64,000 bases of DNA from DSXH01 sp020724325 (GTDB taxonomy: Bacteria > Bacteroidota > Ignavibacteria > Ignavibacteriales > Melioribacteraceae): the NCBI GenBank assembly GCA_040756515.1, contig JBFLYW010000007.1, positions 1 through 64,000 of the forward strand. The letters run 5' to 3'. Positions 28,845 to 38,600 of this stretch are shown here, in pieces. The position numbers and the translations under genes are program-made. Each line of letters begins with the position of its first letter. Position 1 is the stretch's first letter. The notes beneath the pieces are model-generated. The model was not told the DNA's origin. It was given only the letters and a program-made list of their open reading frames with translations, and did not search any database.

Positions 28845-30569
28845 TTATTTTAGTAGAATTAATTTCCTGGTCTCAGAAAAATTTCCAGCTCTTAAATTAT
28901 ATAAATAAACTCCGCTTGGTAACTCTGCACTCTGCACTCTGAACTCTACGTTATACTTCCCCGGCTGCTTGTATTCATTCACTAAAACTGCAACTTCTCT
29001 TCCAAGAAGGTCATAGACTATTAAATGAACATGGCTGTATGCAGCTATCTGATATTCAATAACAGTACTTGGATTAAACGGATTAGGATAATTTTGCTCA
29101 AGTGAAAAGGCAGAAGGAATTTCATTTGTAGTATTTATATTGGTTGATAGTTTCTGCAAATCGGTAACTGCTTTATTCAAGTCCACAAAAGAATTTTTAA
29201 GTGAAGTATGCGCAGAAGTAGATGTAGAATAGTTCTGCGTAAAAGAATTCTTTGCAGAGTTAAGTGCGTTAGTATAATTAGCCCACGATTGTGAAGTATA
29301 TTCACTTTCGGTTAAGGACTTAACATAGTTTAACAAAGAATCAAGTTTATTATAATAAATACCAACGTCAACGACCGCATAAAATGCCGGCTTGCACTGG
29401 TTGTTTGCATCCCAAAGTGATGTAGATTCATTAGTAACAAATGTATATTGATCATTTAACCCGTCTTTAGAAACGTTTATTATTTTCCCTCTGCCGGAAT
29501 AATAACTTCGCTCTACAAAACATTTAAAGAGTTGCGCATATTGATTTGCTTGTTGAGAAAGAATAAGCGCAGACGGATTGGAGCTGAAAGTTCTAACATC
29601 CAATTCTGTAACTGCCATTTCACTACAGATCGGTTCAAATTTATTGTAGGAAGCAATCCATTGAGATGCTGTTGGAGTAGTGGTGGAATTATGTTCTTGC
29701 ATTCCTATTCCATCTAAGAAACCGGCTTGAAAGATAGGCGCGCAAATTCTTACAATTCCATTAGCTTTGTTGGCAAGATGCGTATTATAATCGTTATAAT
29801 ATAATTTAATCTGTGTCTCACCGTATTGAATAGAATACTTTCTGGTAAATTCAAACGCTTTCATTATGTAGGAATTATCGCCAAAGGTTTGGTACCATTC
29901 GCTGTCAGTTGTACGGTCGTTTCCATTATCGTTAACAGCTTCATTAACTACATCCATTGCAGAAAGTAAACCGGGCCATCCTTCATGAATTAATCTGATT
30001 ACTTCTTTGATATAATTTTCCAGCCGCGCAGTCATTTTTTCTTTGGTTAATCTTGCCCCTGTAGAAGAATATCCTGTTCTAAAGAAAGCAGTACCGGGCG
30101 TTTGACTATGCCAGACAAGAGTGTGCCCTCTAAAAGTAAAACCCTGTCTCTTTGCCCAGTTAAGTTGTGCTATAAGATCGCCGTTGAATTTAACAACAGG
30201 ATTTGTATCAGCAAATTCTTTATCGGCTCCTGAAGCCGAATTATATGCCGCAGCACTGGCATTAATATCAACTGTATATTGCGGCTTCATATTATTACCC
30301 GGCGACATACTATTCATATGGAATTTGATCAGTTGACCACCATAGTATGAAATAACTGCTGACTGCCCGGGCACGGGCGGATCATCTGGAAAGCCGACAT
30401 GTCTATAAGATAAAAGACAGCCGATTTGGAAATCATTTTTATAAACATCTTTTAACGCTGGAACATTAGTTTGAATTGCTCCTGTTTGAGCTTTAGCAGG
30501 TATTACAAGCAATAAGTTGAATAGTAGAAGAGAAAAAACAATACTCAGAAAAATTTTTATTTTATTCAT
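28845..30569 (-). CDS. GH10 endo-1,4-beta-xylanase with helical linker and T9SS domain
   Basis: I place the start at the Met whose codon ends at 30569 (MNKIKIF...), giving 574 residues. The longer frame to 30611 would begin inside a terminator hairpin and add a non-signal extension. The protein has a signal peptide (ending PAKAQ), a GH10 barrel with acid/base E210 in DVVNEAV and nucleophile E322 in AVTELDV, then a helical FIVAR-like region (about 405-475) and a sorting domain (NYPNPFNPSTVIEY). The barrel carries insertions relative to the neighbouring GH10, so the two may differ in substrate decoration tolerated. It lies 50 bases upstream of the other GH10. Confidence 0.9.
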   Translation of the reverse strand: MNKIKIFLSIVFSLLLFNLLLVIPAKAQTGAIQTNVPALKDVYKNDFQIGCLLSYRHVGFPDDPPVPGQSAVISYYGGQLIKFHMNSMSPGNNMKPQYTVDINASAAAYNSASGADKEFADTNPVVKFNGDLIAQLNWAKRQGFTFRGHTLVWHSQTPGTAFFRTGYSSTGARLTKEKMTARLENYIKEVIRLIHEGWPGLLSAMDVVNEAVNDNGNDRTTDSEWYQTFGDNSYIMKAFEFTRKYSIQYGETQIKLYYNDYNTHLANKANGIVRICAPIFQAGFLDGIGMQEHNSTTTPTASQWIASYNKFEPICSEMAVTELDVRTFSSNPSALILSQQANQYAQLFKCFVERSYYSGRGKIINVSKDGLNDQYTFVTNESTSLWDANNQCKPAFYAVVDVGIYYNKLDSLLNYVKSLTESEYTSQSWANYTNALNSAKNSFTQNYSTSTSAHTSLKNSFVDLNKAVTDLQKLSTNINTTNEIPSAFSLEQNYPNPFNPSTVIEYQIAAYSHVHLIVYDLLGREVAVLVNEYKQPGKYNVEFRVQSAELPSGVYLYNLRAGNFSETRKLILLK

Positions 30570-30593
30570 GATCTTTAATTTTTTTCTAATTGA

Positions 30594-30626
30594 GCAAAAA
30601 AACAGCCCCATAATATCGGGGCTGTT
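30594..30626 (-). terminator. Rho-independent terminator after the triple-repeat gene
   Basis: Read on the minus strand, AACAGCCCC (30626-30618) pairs perfectly with GGGGCTGTT (30609-30601), with an 8-base loop, followed by TTTTTTT. It ends the 876-residue gene transcript and precedes the re-assigned GH10 start. Confidence 0.85.
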
Positions 30627-30722
30627 TTAATTTAATTTTACTTTTTTATCACACTGGTTATATTCTAATCAATGTAAAACTACTATCAAATAAAATTTAT
30701 ATGATAGTAATAAAACAGCCGA

Positions 30723-33353
30723 TTACTTAAGCAGTGTTAACTTTTTAACACTCACAAAATCTCCGGCTTTCAATTTATAGAAGTAAATTCCGGATGCAAA
30801 GTTTGCTGCATTAAAGTTTACTTTATGATGCCCGGCTTCATAAATACCGGATACTAATTCTTTAACAACCCTGCCCAAAATGTCGTAAACTACAAGGCTA
30901 ACTTCTCCGCTCTTAGGCAGTGCGAATTCAATTGTTGTAGTCGGGTTAAATGGATTTGGATAGTTCTGATTGAGAACATACTCGGTTGGTAATCCTTCTA
31001 CATCTTCAACGGATACTACTGGTGGTATAGTAATTGGATTGCCAAGATCAACTTTCAAATCATAGAAGTTAAGAGCCGTTGCTTTGTTAGGGAAGAATGC
31101 AAAGTTAACCGAATTAAATTTAGTTGCCGGCAGAGGAGATTTTCCATCTATAATAGTTCCAGCCCAATAATATGATTTATCTGTTTTGATTAGATAATGT
31201 TTAATTTCCATGCCGCCAGATTTCGGTTGAATTGAAATTGCAAAATCATATTTTCCGGCACCAGCTACTACATTTTGAGGAAGCTGCAATTGGGTACTTA
31301 ACGGATAGTTATTTTGACCGGTATGAATCAACCACGTTCCATTTACAACACCTCCATAGCTTCCAAACTTGTTTGTCCACCATTCTGCCGCACCATTTTT
31401 TCCGCTTGGCGGCAAGAATAGATAACCGGAAGTATTACTCTCGCTTGTAGACCATACTCTATTTGCAAGTGTACCTGGAGTTTCATTAAAGAACAAACCA
31501 TAGCGTAAGCTATTAACTAGATCAAATCCGCCGCCTACAAATTCTAATTGCCCTGTAATTATAATTGCTTTGTCTGCAGTTGGAGTAACTGAATAATCAA
31601 ACCCGCAGCGAATAGCAACAAAACCATAAGGAGGTGTTGAACCTGTAGCGGAGAAGTTACCAATAACTTCGCCGGCTGTTAATGTCCATCCGTTCGTTCT
31701 ATTACCAACAAATCCCCATGTATCTATATAATATGATTTGAATGGAGGATCCGGAATTGCAATAGGATTACCCAAAGAGAGTTTTACATCAGCTATTTTT
31801 ACTTCGCGCATTGCAGCATTTGCACCGGTAGGACTACCTTGTACAGCGAAGCAAACCCCATTATACTGGGTAGTTATTCTTTCACTGTCAATTGATGTTC
31901 CGCCTGACCAGTAGGTATTATCATCTTTTATTATATACCATTTTAATTCATTGGTGCCATCTTCAAGAGGTCTAACTGACATAGCAAAATTATAAGTACC
32001 GGCAGTCATTTCTGCACGAGCGGGGGCTTGATTTACGTGCCCCATGGAACGGTGGTTATTTCCAAATGTACTTAACCAGGTTCCACCTCTAATAACTCCG
32101 GTTGAACCGTTACCGCCACTAGCCCAGGCAACCCTGTCATTAACTCCGCTTTGCGGTGTAATCATATATCCTCTGGAATCTGATTCCTTGCCAGTCCAAA
32201 ATGCAGTTACTTTATTAGTATCTTTTAATACTCCGGCACTATCATGCATAAAAACTCCATAGCGCAGACCGCTCCAAACAATCGGACCGGAGCCAACAAA
32301 TGTAATTTTGCCAGTTACTATTAAAGCTTTGGAAGTAGTAGGAACAATAGGCTCCTTAAATTGACCTCTTATTGCAGCCCAACCATTAAGAGCTTGATTA
32401 CCCTTAACACCAGCATTACCAACAACATCACCAGGGGCAAATTGCCAGCCGGCTGTTCTTGTTGCGGCTTTATTACCTATAAATCCCCAATCTTCTACAT
32501 AATAATCGACCCATGGAGCTTCGGGAACTGTAATAGGTGTACCAAGAGATACTTTTACATTAGCTAAATTAACTTGTATCAAGGCAGCATCAACATCACT
32601 ATTACAAGCAAAGCCAATGCTGTTAAATGTCTTTTGATTTAAACGATTATCAATAAATGAACCACCCCACCAGTAATAATTAGTAGAATTTGGTGCACGT
32701 TGTTGAATAAAATACCATCTTACTTCGTTTGATCCATCTGCAAGTGGTTGAACAGAAATTGCCCAATCATAGACTCCAGCAACAGCAGCTTGACGTGCCG
32801 GTTTTTGCAATACAGTGGTAAAAGGACCTCCGCCATTTACATTAGTACTTGTCCACGATTTTGAATTGATAAGAGGCCAGTTTGTACCTCTATTACCTTC
32901 TGGCCATGTGTTATAGGTATTAGCAATCTCGCCCAAACCCGAACGAGGAGTAAATATGTAACCATTACCATTTGTAGTTTCACTCCAAGCAGCAGTGGGA
33001 GTATTTTTGTTAGTAAGTTCTCCTTCACCGTTGAATAAAGCAAAACGTAACCAGGTATAAGCATTTCCACCGCCACCGCCAACAAATTCAAATGTTCCGG
33101 TGATGACAAAAGCTTGAGAGGTTGTGGCTGTTAATGGAGCAAAACCACCTTTGATAGACATCCATCCGGTTGGTTTTGCCGTTCCTCCCATCGAACCGGT
33201 ACCAGCGGGTGTTGTTGCTGTGTTTAGAATAGTCCAACCATTACTTCCGCGTGGTGTTGTACCCCAGTCGCCAACTAATGTTTGACCAAGTATTGTAACA
33301 CTAAAAGCAAATAACAATGTTAATGTTACAAAAACGTAAGATAACCTTTTCAT
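30723..33353 (-). CDS. Secreted protein with three copies of an unrecognised domain and a T9SS tail
   Basis: The 876-residue product has a signal peptide (ending ILGQ, residue 24). Three internal repeats follow, at about 28-276, 286-534 and 543-775. Each opens with a W-G motif and NGW, then has an IRG/IKG-type strand, an (I)ITG-x-(I/L)-EFVG motif, LRYG(V/L)F, a SxxxGY segment, a GTWL motif, the signature (W/F)A(I/M)S(V/I)(Q/R)P, K/RWYxIK with Tyr-Trp, and ends (V/L)K(V/L)(S/D)LGxPIxxP. A C-terminal sorting domain (NYPNPFNPTTTIEF) completes it. Many Trp and Tyr and an all-beta look suggest a carbohydrate-binding or surface role, but I recognise no known family. It has its own leader and terminator, separate from its enzyme neighbours. 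Confidence 0.75.
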   Translation of the reverse strand: MKRLSYVFVTLTLLFAFSVTILGQTLVGDWGTTPRGSNGWTILNTATTPAGTGSMGGTAKPTGWMSIKGGFAPLTATTSQAFVITGTFEFVGGGGGNAYTWLRFALFNGEGELTNKNTPTAAWSETTNGNGYIFTPRSGLGEIANTYNTWPEGNRGTNWPLINSKSWTSTNVNGGGPFTTVLQKPARQAAVAGVYDWAISVQPLADGSNEVRWYFIQQRAPNSTNYYWWGGSFIDNRLNQKTFNSIGFACNSDVDAALIQVNLANVKVSLGTPITVPEAPWVDYYVEDWGFIGNKAATRTAGWQFAPGDVVGNAGVKGNQALNGWAAIRGQFKEPIVPTTSKALIVTGKITFVGSGPIVWSGLRYGVFMHDSAGVLKDTNKVTAFWTGKESDSRGYMITPQSGVNDRVAWASGGNGSTGVIRGGTWLSTFGNNHRSMGHVNQAPARAEMTAGTYNFAMSVRPLEDGTNELKWYIIKDDNTYWSGGTSIDSERITTQYNGVCFAVQGSPTGANAAMREVKIADVKLSLGNPIAIPDPPFKSYYIDTWGFVGNRTNGWTLTAGEVIGNFSATGSTPPYGFVAIRCGFDYSVTPTADKAIIITGQLEFVGGGFDLVNSLRYGLFFNETPGTLANRVWSTSESNTSGYLFLPPSGKNGAAEWWTNKFGSYGGVVNGTWLIHTGQNNYPLSTQLQLPQNVVAGAGKYDFAISIQPKSGGMEIKHYLIKTDKSYYWAGTIIDGKSPLPATKFNSVNFAFFPNKATALNFYDLKVDLGNPITIPPVVSVEDVEGLPTEYVLNQNYPNPFNPTTTIEFALPKSGEVSLVVYDILGRVVKELVSGIYEAGHHKVNFNAANFASGIYFYKLKAGDFVSVKKLTLLK

Positions 33354-33382
33354 AAGCCTCCTTTTAACTAATTATGATTTTA

Positions 33383-33458
33383 AATTGGTGGAGGTTATTA
33401 AAAAAATGGAGCTGGTAATCATTCCTGTTAATGATTCCCGGGAATAAAACCTCCAATT
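33383..33458 (-). promoter_or_regulatory. Structured leader upstream of the triple-repeat gene
   Basis: Arms AATTGGTGGAGGTTATT (33383-33399) and AATAAAACCTCCAATT (33443-33458) are complementary apart from a bulge and one mismatch, and an inner stem AATCATT/AATGATT lies between them. The fold would sit about 30-105 bases before the start codon in the transcript and hold GGAGG-like sequence in its stem. This may be a regulatory or stabilising leader; no known riboswitch was recognised. Confidence 0.35.
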
Positions 33459-33521
33459 ATTATTAAACAGAATTTTTATTTTACCCATTTTTTGACATTG
33501 TATTTTCTCCTTTATCAAGCA

Positions 33522-33552
33522 TCCCGACTTACTTATAAAAAGTAAGCCGGGA
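33522..33552. terminator. Hairpin 3' of the 582-residue beta-helix gene
   Basis: TCCCGACTTACTT (33522-33534) pairs with AAGTAAGCCGGGA (33540-33552) with one mismatch and a 5-base loop, 25 bases past the stop of the minus-strand gene at 33577. The T-run lies on the plus-strand side, so on the minus strand it is better viewed as a transcript-end hairpin than a textbook terminator. Confidence 0.5.
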
Positions 33553-33576
33553 CTTTTTAATAAATGGAGGCACCAT

Positions 33577-35325
33577 TTATTTCATTAAAACAAGTTTTTT
33601 AGAAATAGAAATACCATTACATTGTAACTTATAGAGATAAACACCGCTTGCTAAATTGGAGCCGTCGAAATCAGCAACATACTTACCGGCATTTTGGAAT
33701 CCTTCAAACAGAGTAGAAACTTCCTGCCCAAGAGTATTAAAAATCTTAAGAGATACATATCCAGCATTAGGAATTGAATACTCTATTTTTGTAGTAGGGT
33801 TAAAGGGGTTAGGATAGTTTTGGCTTAGTACAAAGTCTGTTGGAATTTCATTGCCTGAAATATCTTGAACAGAAGATATGCCCTTTTCCATCATGTCGGT
33901 TATTTTATCATATTCGGCTTGGGCTTGAGCTTTCCATTGAGTAAATTGAGCAGGCCACCACCGCAAATCGCCAAGCGGAAATCCGCCCATTCCGGCAGTT
34001 TTTAATGTTTGATTAGAGTATGCTAAGCTTTCTTCAAGCGGCCACAATCCAATAAAATCATTATTTGTTTTCCATGCCCAATTGTGCTGAGAATTATCGT
34101 CCCATTTTCTACGTAAGAAATCTTTCACATCTGCTTCAGCATAAGGCGGTAAAACAAAACCCGGGTCAGCATTTTCATGAATGTTGGTTTTATTCATATA
34201 CGGAAACAGTTTTTTACCAGCTTGGTCTTTGCCTTCAAAAAATACAAGAGTTGCCGGGCTTAACATTGGCTGAGGAATTGGAATTTCATCATCTCTTCTT
34301 TCCCTTCTCAATTTCTGGCTATAAGGATTATTTGCCATCCAATCAACTAACCAGGGGTCAATGAAGTAGCTGTTATTAGCAAAAAGAATACGGCGGTCTG
34401 CTTCAGTGAATGGAACTGTGAATCCAAAGTTTTTCACGCTATCAATTCTCATAGTTGCGCCGTTTGGATCACCGGTACCAAGCTGGGAAGGATTTAATCC
34501 GAACATAAAGCAATTAACAAAAATACTATTTGTAACTGCAGCTTTATACCACCATCCGGATTGAAGAGGGAACATAACAACGTTCAAGAAAGTACAGTGG
34601 TTGAATCTTACGTTATCGCTATATTGACCTCCTTCTTGCATATAAACATAGCCAATATTAGCAAATGTGCAGTTTTCGAACAGAACACTAAGTGTATGCC
34701 AGCCCTCTGTGTTAAATGGAAAAGATAGTGCTCTTCCATAATAACGCAAGTGATGATCGATGCAATTTTTAAAATAACAATTCTTAAAAACACCTTTAAA
34801 GCGTTTTGTTGTTATTCCTACTGCGCCGCTCGCATTAGGCGGACAAGGTGCATAATCGAAAATGACGTTTTCAAAAGTGCCGTGTTGAGCAGTTGCAAGC
34901 GGATCGTCTTGAATTTGCAGTGAAGACCCAACCTGCGCACCTGTAGTGTTTGCATACCTCAACCAAACATTCTTAAGCGAGATATTTCCAAATACCTCAA
35001 AGTTGAAATTAGTATTTACACCACCAGTAGCCGACCATACAATTTGCGGAGGAGCAGTAGTTTGTGTAGTGCCGGGATCCGGGGCTGTAATTCTAAGAGT
35101 CATTCCGGCCGGCACACTTATCGTACCCGTCAGCACATAGTATCCATAAGCTTCCAACTCAAAAATTGTGTTTGATAAGGTTCCAGCGGTAATAGCCTCT
35201 TGAACTGCCTTGTTTAGGTTTCCTTCCTGAGGCGGCAAATCACTTTTAACTTTTACGGTAGTTTGTCCTAGTGTAAGGATTGGTAAAAGAATAATCCATA
35301 CTACTACCATTAGATGTTTCCTCAT
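33577..35325 (-). CDS. Right-handed beta-helix (pectate-lyase-like) protein with T9SS domain
   Basis: The 582-residue secreted protein (signal peptide ending TLGQ) has parallel beta-helix rungs from about residue 80 to 290, seen as repeated short turns such as FENVIFDYA, FKNCYFKNC, FENCTFANI and FNHCTFLNV. A region rich in Trp and Pro follows (DLRWWPAQF), then a sorting domain (NYPNPFNPTTKIEY). No catalytic motif of a known polysaccharide lyase stands out. It could be an uncharacterised lyase or a glycan-binding surface protein. Next to the triple-repeat protein and downstream of the TonB receptor, it is likely part of the xylan apparatus. Confidence 0.75.
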   Translation of the reverse strand: MRKHLMVVVWIILLPILTLGQTTVKVKSDLPPQEGNLNKAVQEAITAGTLSNTIFELEAYGYYVLTGTISVPAGMTLRITAPDPGTTQTTAPPQIVWSATGGVNTNFNFEVFGNISLKNVWLRYANTTGAQVGSSLQIQDDPLATAQHGTFENVIFDYAPCPPNASGAVGITTKRFKGVFKNCYFKNCIDHHLRYYGRALSFPFNTEGWHTLSVLFENCTFANIGYVYMQEGGQYSDNVRFNHCTFLNVVMFPLQSGWWYKAAVTNSIFVNCFMFGLNPSQLGTGDPNGATMRIDSVKNFGFTVPFTEADRRILFANNSYFIDPWLVDWMANNPYSQKLRRERRDDEIPIPQPMLSPATLVFFEGKDQAGKKLFPYMNKTNIHENADPGFVLPPYAEADVKDFLRRKWDDNSQHNWAWKTNNDFIGLWPLEESLAYSNQTLKTAGMGGFPLGDLRWWPAQFTQWKAQAQAEYDKITDMMEKGISSVQDISGNEIPTDFVLSQNYPNPFNPTTKIEYSIPNAGYVSLKIFNTLGQEVSTLFEGFQNAGKYVADFDGSNLASGVYLYKLQCNGISISKKLVLMK

Positions 35326-35539
35326 AATTTTTCTCCTTATTTTATTTTTAGTTCGTTTATTTTATGAACAATCAACATTTTATTGAGATCATAAAAAATG
35401 CTTCTGCCAAAAAATTTCTAATAACAATGAGTAACCTCTGAAAAATAAAGCTTGTCATTTCTCTCCCGATTAAAAACATCGGGATCGAAATAACATTTCT
35501 CGGTCTCCCGACTTGTCGGGCTCCCTCGAAATAACACTT

Positions 35540-35570
35540 CTCATCCCGCTTCGCGGGATTCGAAATGACA
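35540..35570. repeat. CTCATCCCGCTTCGCGGGAT dispersed repeat, copy 1
   Basis: The 31-base string ending ATTCGAAATGACA recurs at 53720-53750 with two differences. CATCCCGC and GCGGGAT form a small stem. Related fragments (CTCCCGACTTGTCGGG, CGAAATAACA) fill 35447-35540, so the 298-base gap between the TonB receptor and the beta-helix gene is mostly repeat debris. Confidence 0.7.
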
Positions 35571-35623
35571 CTTCCTAATTTTTCAGATGCCTCAATGAAT
35601 AAAAACACCTGAGTTATCAATTT

Positions 35624-38600
35624 TTATAAGAACGAATGAGATAAACGTACACCAAGATTAAGAGTTAAACCATAATGTTTCTGATTTGTAAACCCATTAA
35701 TTGTAGTTTGAGCAGACATATTCCTTCTATTATTTAAGTTATTTACATCAAGGAAAAGCTGCAGTCCATACCATGGAAGCATCTGTCTAACCGCAACATC
35801 AATTCGGTAATAATCTATTGTGTAGCCATCTTGTTCCGGGAAGCTGCCAATATAGCTAACGGAATTACCCTGAAATACAAAGGAGACTTTCGCAGAAAAT
35901 CCTGAGTAATCGTAACCAATAAAGAGGTTCGCAATATCATTTGGTTGATAAAGCAATCTTCCAGATCTCGTACTATCAATTTGAACTACTCTATATCCAG
36001 GTCTTCCGGGAATTCCATAAGTAATTTCATCTCTAAACGGGTAACTAGTACTCGAAGAAATATGAGTGTAATTTAATCCGATAAGTAAACCATCAAGTGG
36101 AAAAGGTAAGTACCAGAACCTGGTTTGAAAATCAAATTCAACACCCTTAACAAAAGCTAACTTTTGATTATTTATAAACGTGTAAAGAGTGGCACCATCT
36201 CTTGGCGGATTACCCATATAAGCAAAATCGGAAATAGATTTGAAGCCGGGGAGCGGATAAGCTCTTAGTTTATATTGAGTAGAGTAAGCAAAGTTTTCAA
36301 TCTCTTTATAGAATCCGCCTATTGAGAATAAACCTAAATGATTACTATAAAACGTAAACATTAAATCATGATTTTGGGATTTAGCCGGCTTGAGATCCGG
36401 ATTACCCGACCAAACATTGCCTCTGTCATAACTCATAGAAAAATGCGGTGATAGTTGATGATAATCAGGACGAGCTAAAGTTTGAGTATAGGCATATCGA
36501 ATATCCATCCACTTAAACAGATTATATTTTGCTTGAACCATTGGAAGCCAAAAGCTATTCTTAGGATGAACTACAACCTCTTGGTATGTTTGGCTTCTTG
36601 CATCTCGTCCATCTAATAAGTTGTATGCAAAAAATCTTGAATTAATATCTTCGTAACGAACACCGCCAACTACCATTAAATTTTGTCCGATATTTAATTC
36701 AGCCATCATGTAAAAAGCAGAATAGAATTCGGTATATTCATAATCGTTAGGTAATTGTTGAAAGAGTGAGTTGTACCAACCGCCCGGATTAATAGCATCT
36801 GTGTAGATAGCATTAAATGATTCTTCGTTCTTTATATAATTTGTTACGCCATTTAATACACCGGGGTCAGCTATCCAAAAAATACTTCCGAAACGATTAT
36901 CTAAAAATGGTTTGAATAAATCTTTATTAGTGGAAGTAAAATTTGTTCCAGCAAATCTCCCAACTAAAGGATCATAAACTAACGATGGAAAATTTGCAAT
37001 AATTCCATCCATCATCCTTCTGGCAAAGGCAGATCCTCTATCAATTCCTGCATAAGGAGTACTTTGATCATTTTTATGAATGTTTTTTCTGTAGCTTCCG
37101 CCAAATTTTATATATCCAGCAGTTATATCTGGTAAATTAAACGGAATTTTAAAATCTCCTTTTAACGATTGCCCGCTCTCTTTATATAAAGTACTGAATA
37201 AGCTGATTGATGATAGATACAATTTCGAAGGGCCGAAATAATTTACCTGCGATACCAAATCTTCTGGAACAGTATCATAAGGTACGGTGCCTGGATAAAC
37301 ACCGCCAGTTTGACGAAATTGATAATAGGGTGATTCGGGTAATGAATTTTGTGAATATGTATATGCGGCTTTAAGTTCCATTGACATGAACCCAAAATCA
37401 TTATCCATTTCTAATGTATTCATTCCAACATCGGTTATTCCATCACCTTCTCTATATCTGAAATCAATATTCTTATCCTTGTAACCTAAGATAGTGTTAT
37501 AATCTTGATAGATTGAGTTAAGTCTGCTAAACATATTTAGAGAACGAATTACGCCGGTTGAGAATTTATAATCCAAAATTAAATTAGCGCCATACCGCTT
37601 TCTGGTTTCAATGTGTCTGTTCAGAGTTACACTATTTACCTGTACTTTATTAAATCCGGTTTGAGGATCTTTATCCAATAGCCCAGTGCTGTAACTAGCG
37701 CTCATGTTATCTGCATCTCTGTCGTATTTCTCAATATTTCCTAATAAATAAATACCAAATACATCATCAAAAAACCGGTTGCTTGTTGATAAAACCACGC
37801 GATAATTTCCATATGTATCACTCTTGTTTGTATAACCGGATTGGTATAGCAGATCGCTTCTTAATCCGGATGGAGCTTCTCGTAATGCCATGTTTACAAC
37901 TCCGCCAAGTGCATTTGCATTTAGATCCGGTGTAAGTGATTTATAAACAGAAATCATTTTTATCATATACGGTGAAATCATAGAGAGGTCAACGCTTCTG
38001 TCATTATTAATTCTGCCGGCAGTGCCTCCTTGAGAAGCAGCGCCAATTTGTGTACTGCCAGTTGATGCAAGTGAAATACCTCCTACAGCAACCTGATTAA
38101 ATTGCGGAGCCAAACCTCTAATAACAATTTTATTTGCCTCGCCGGAACTCTCTAAGGTTGATATTCCAGGAAGTCTCGAAATTGCCTGGGCAGCATTAAA
38201 ATCCGGTAATTCCTGAATTCTTGCTTCCGATACTACGTTTGCAATTTTATTTGAGGTAAGCTGCTGCTGAATTGCTGAAACCTGTCCCTGTGCTTGTGCA
38301 GTTATAATTACCGCTTGCCCTTCAATAGTTTCCGGTTGGAGCGAAAAATTCTGTTCAAGCGTTCTGTTGGCAATAATATCAATATCTACATTAATCGAAT
38401 TGTAGCCGATGTAAGAAATACGAACAATGTGCTTTCCCACAGGAATGTTTCGTATAACAAAATTGCCATCCAGATCTGTTGCTGCACCAGTATTTGATCC
38501 TTGAATAACTACATTAGCGCCTATAAGCACTTCTCTGGATTCTTTATCAAATACTCTTCCTTTAAATGAGCCGGATTGTGCATACAAAGAATTGGATAAT

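Noticed and set aside
35372..35620. 82-codon open frame on the minus strand
   Set aside because: It runs through the CTCCCGACTTGTCGGG/CGAAATGACA repeat cluster, has no ribosome site or protein-like pattern, and is explained by repeat sequence.
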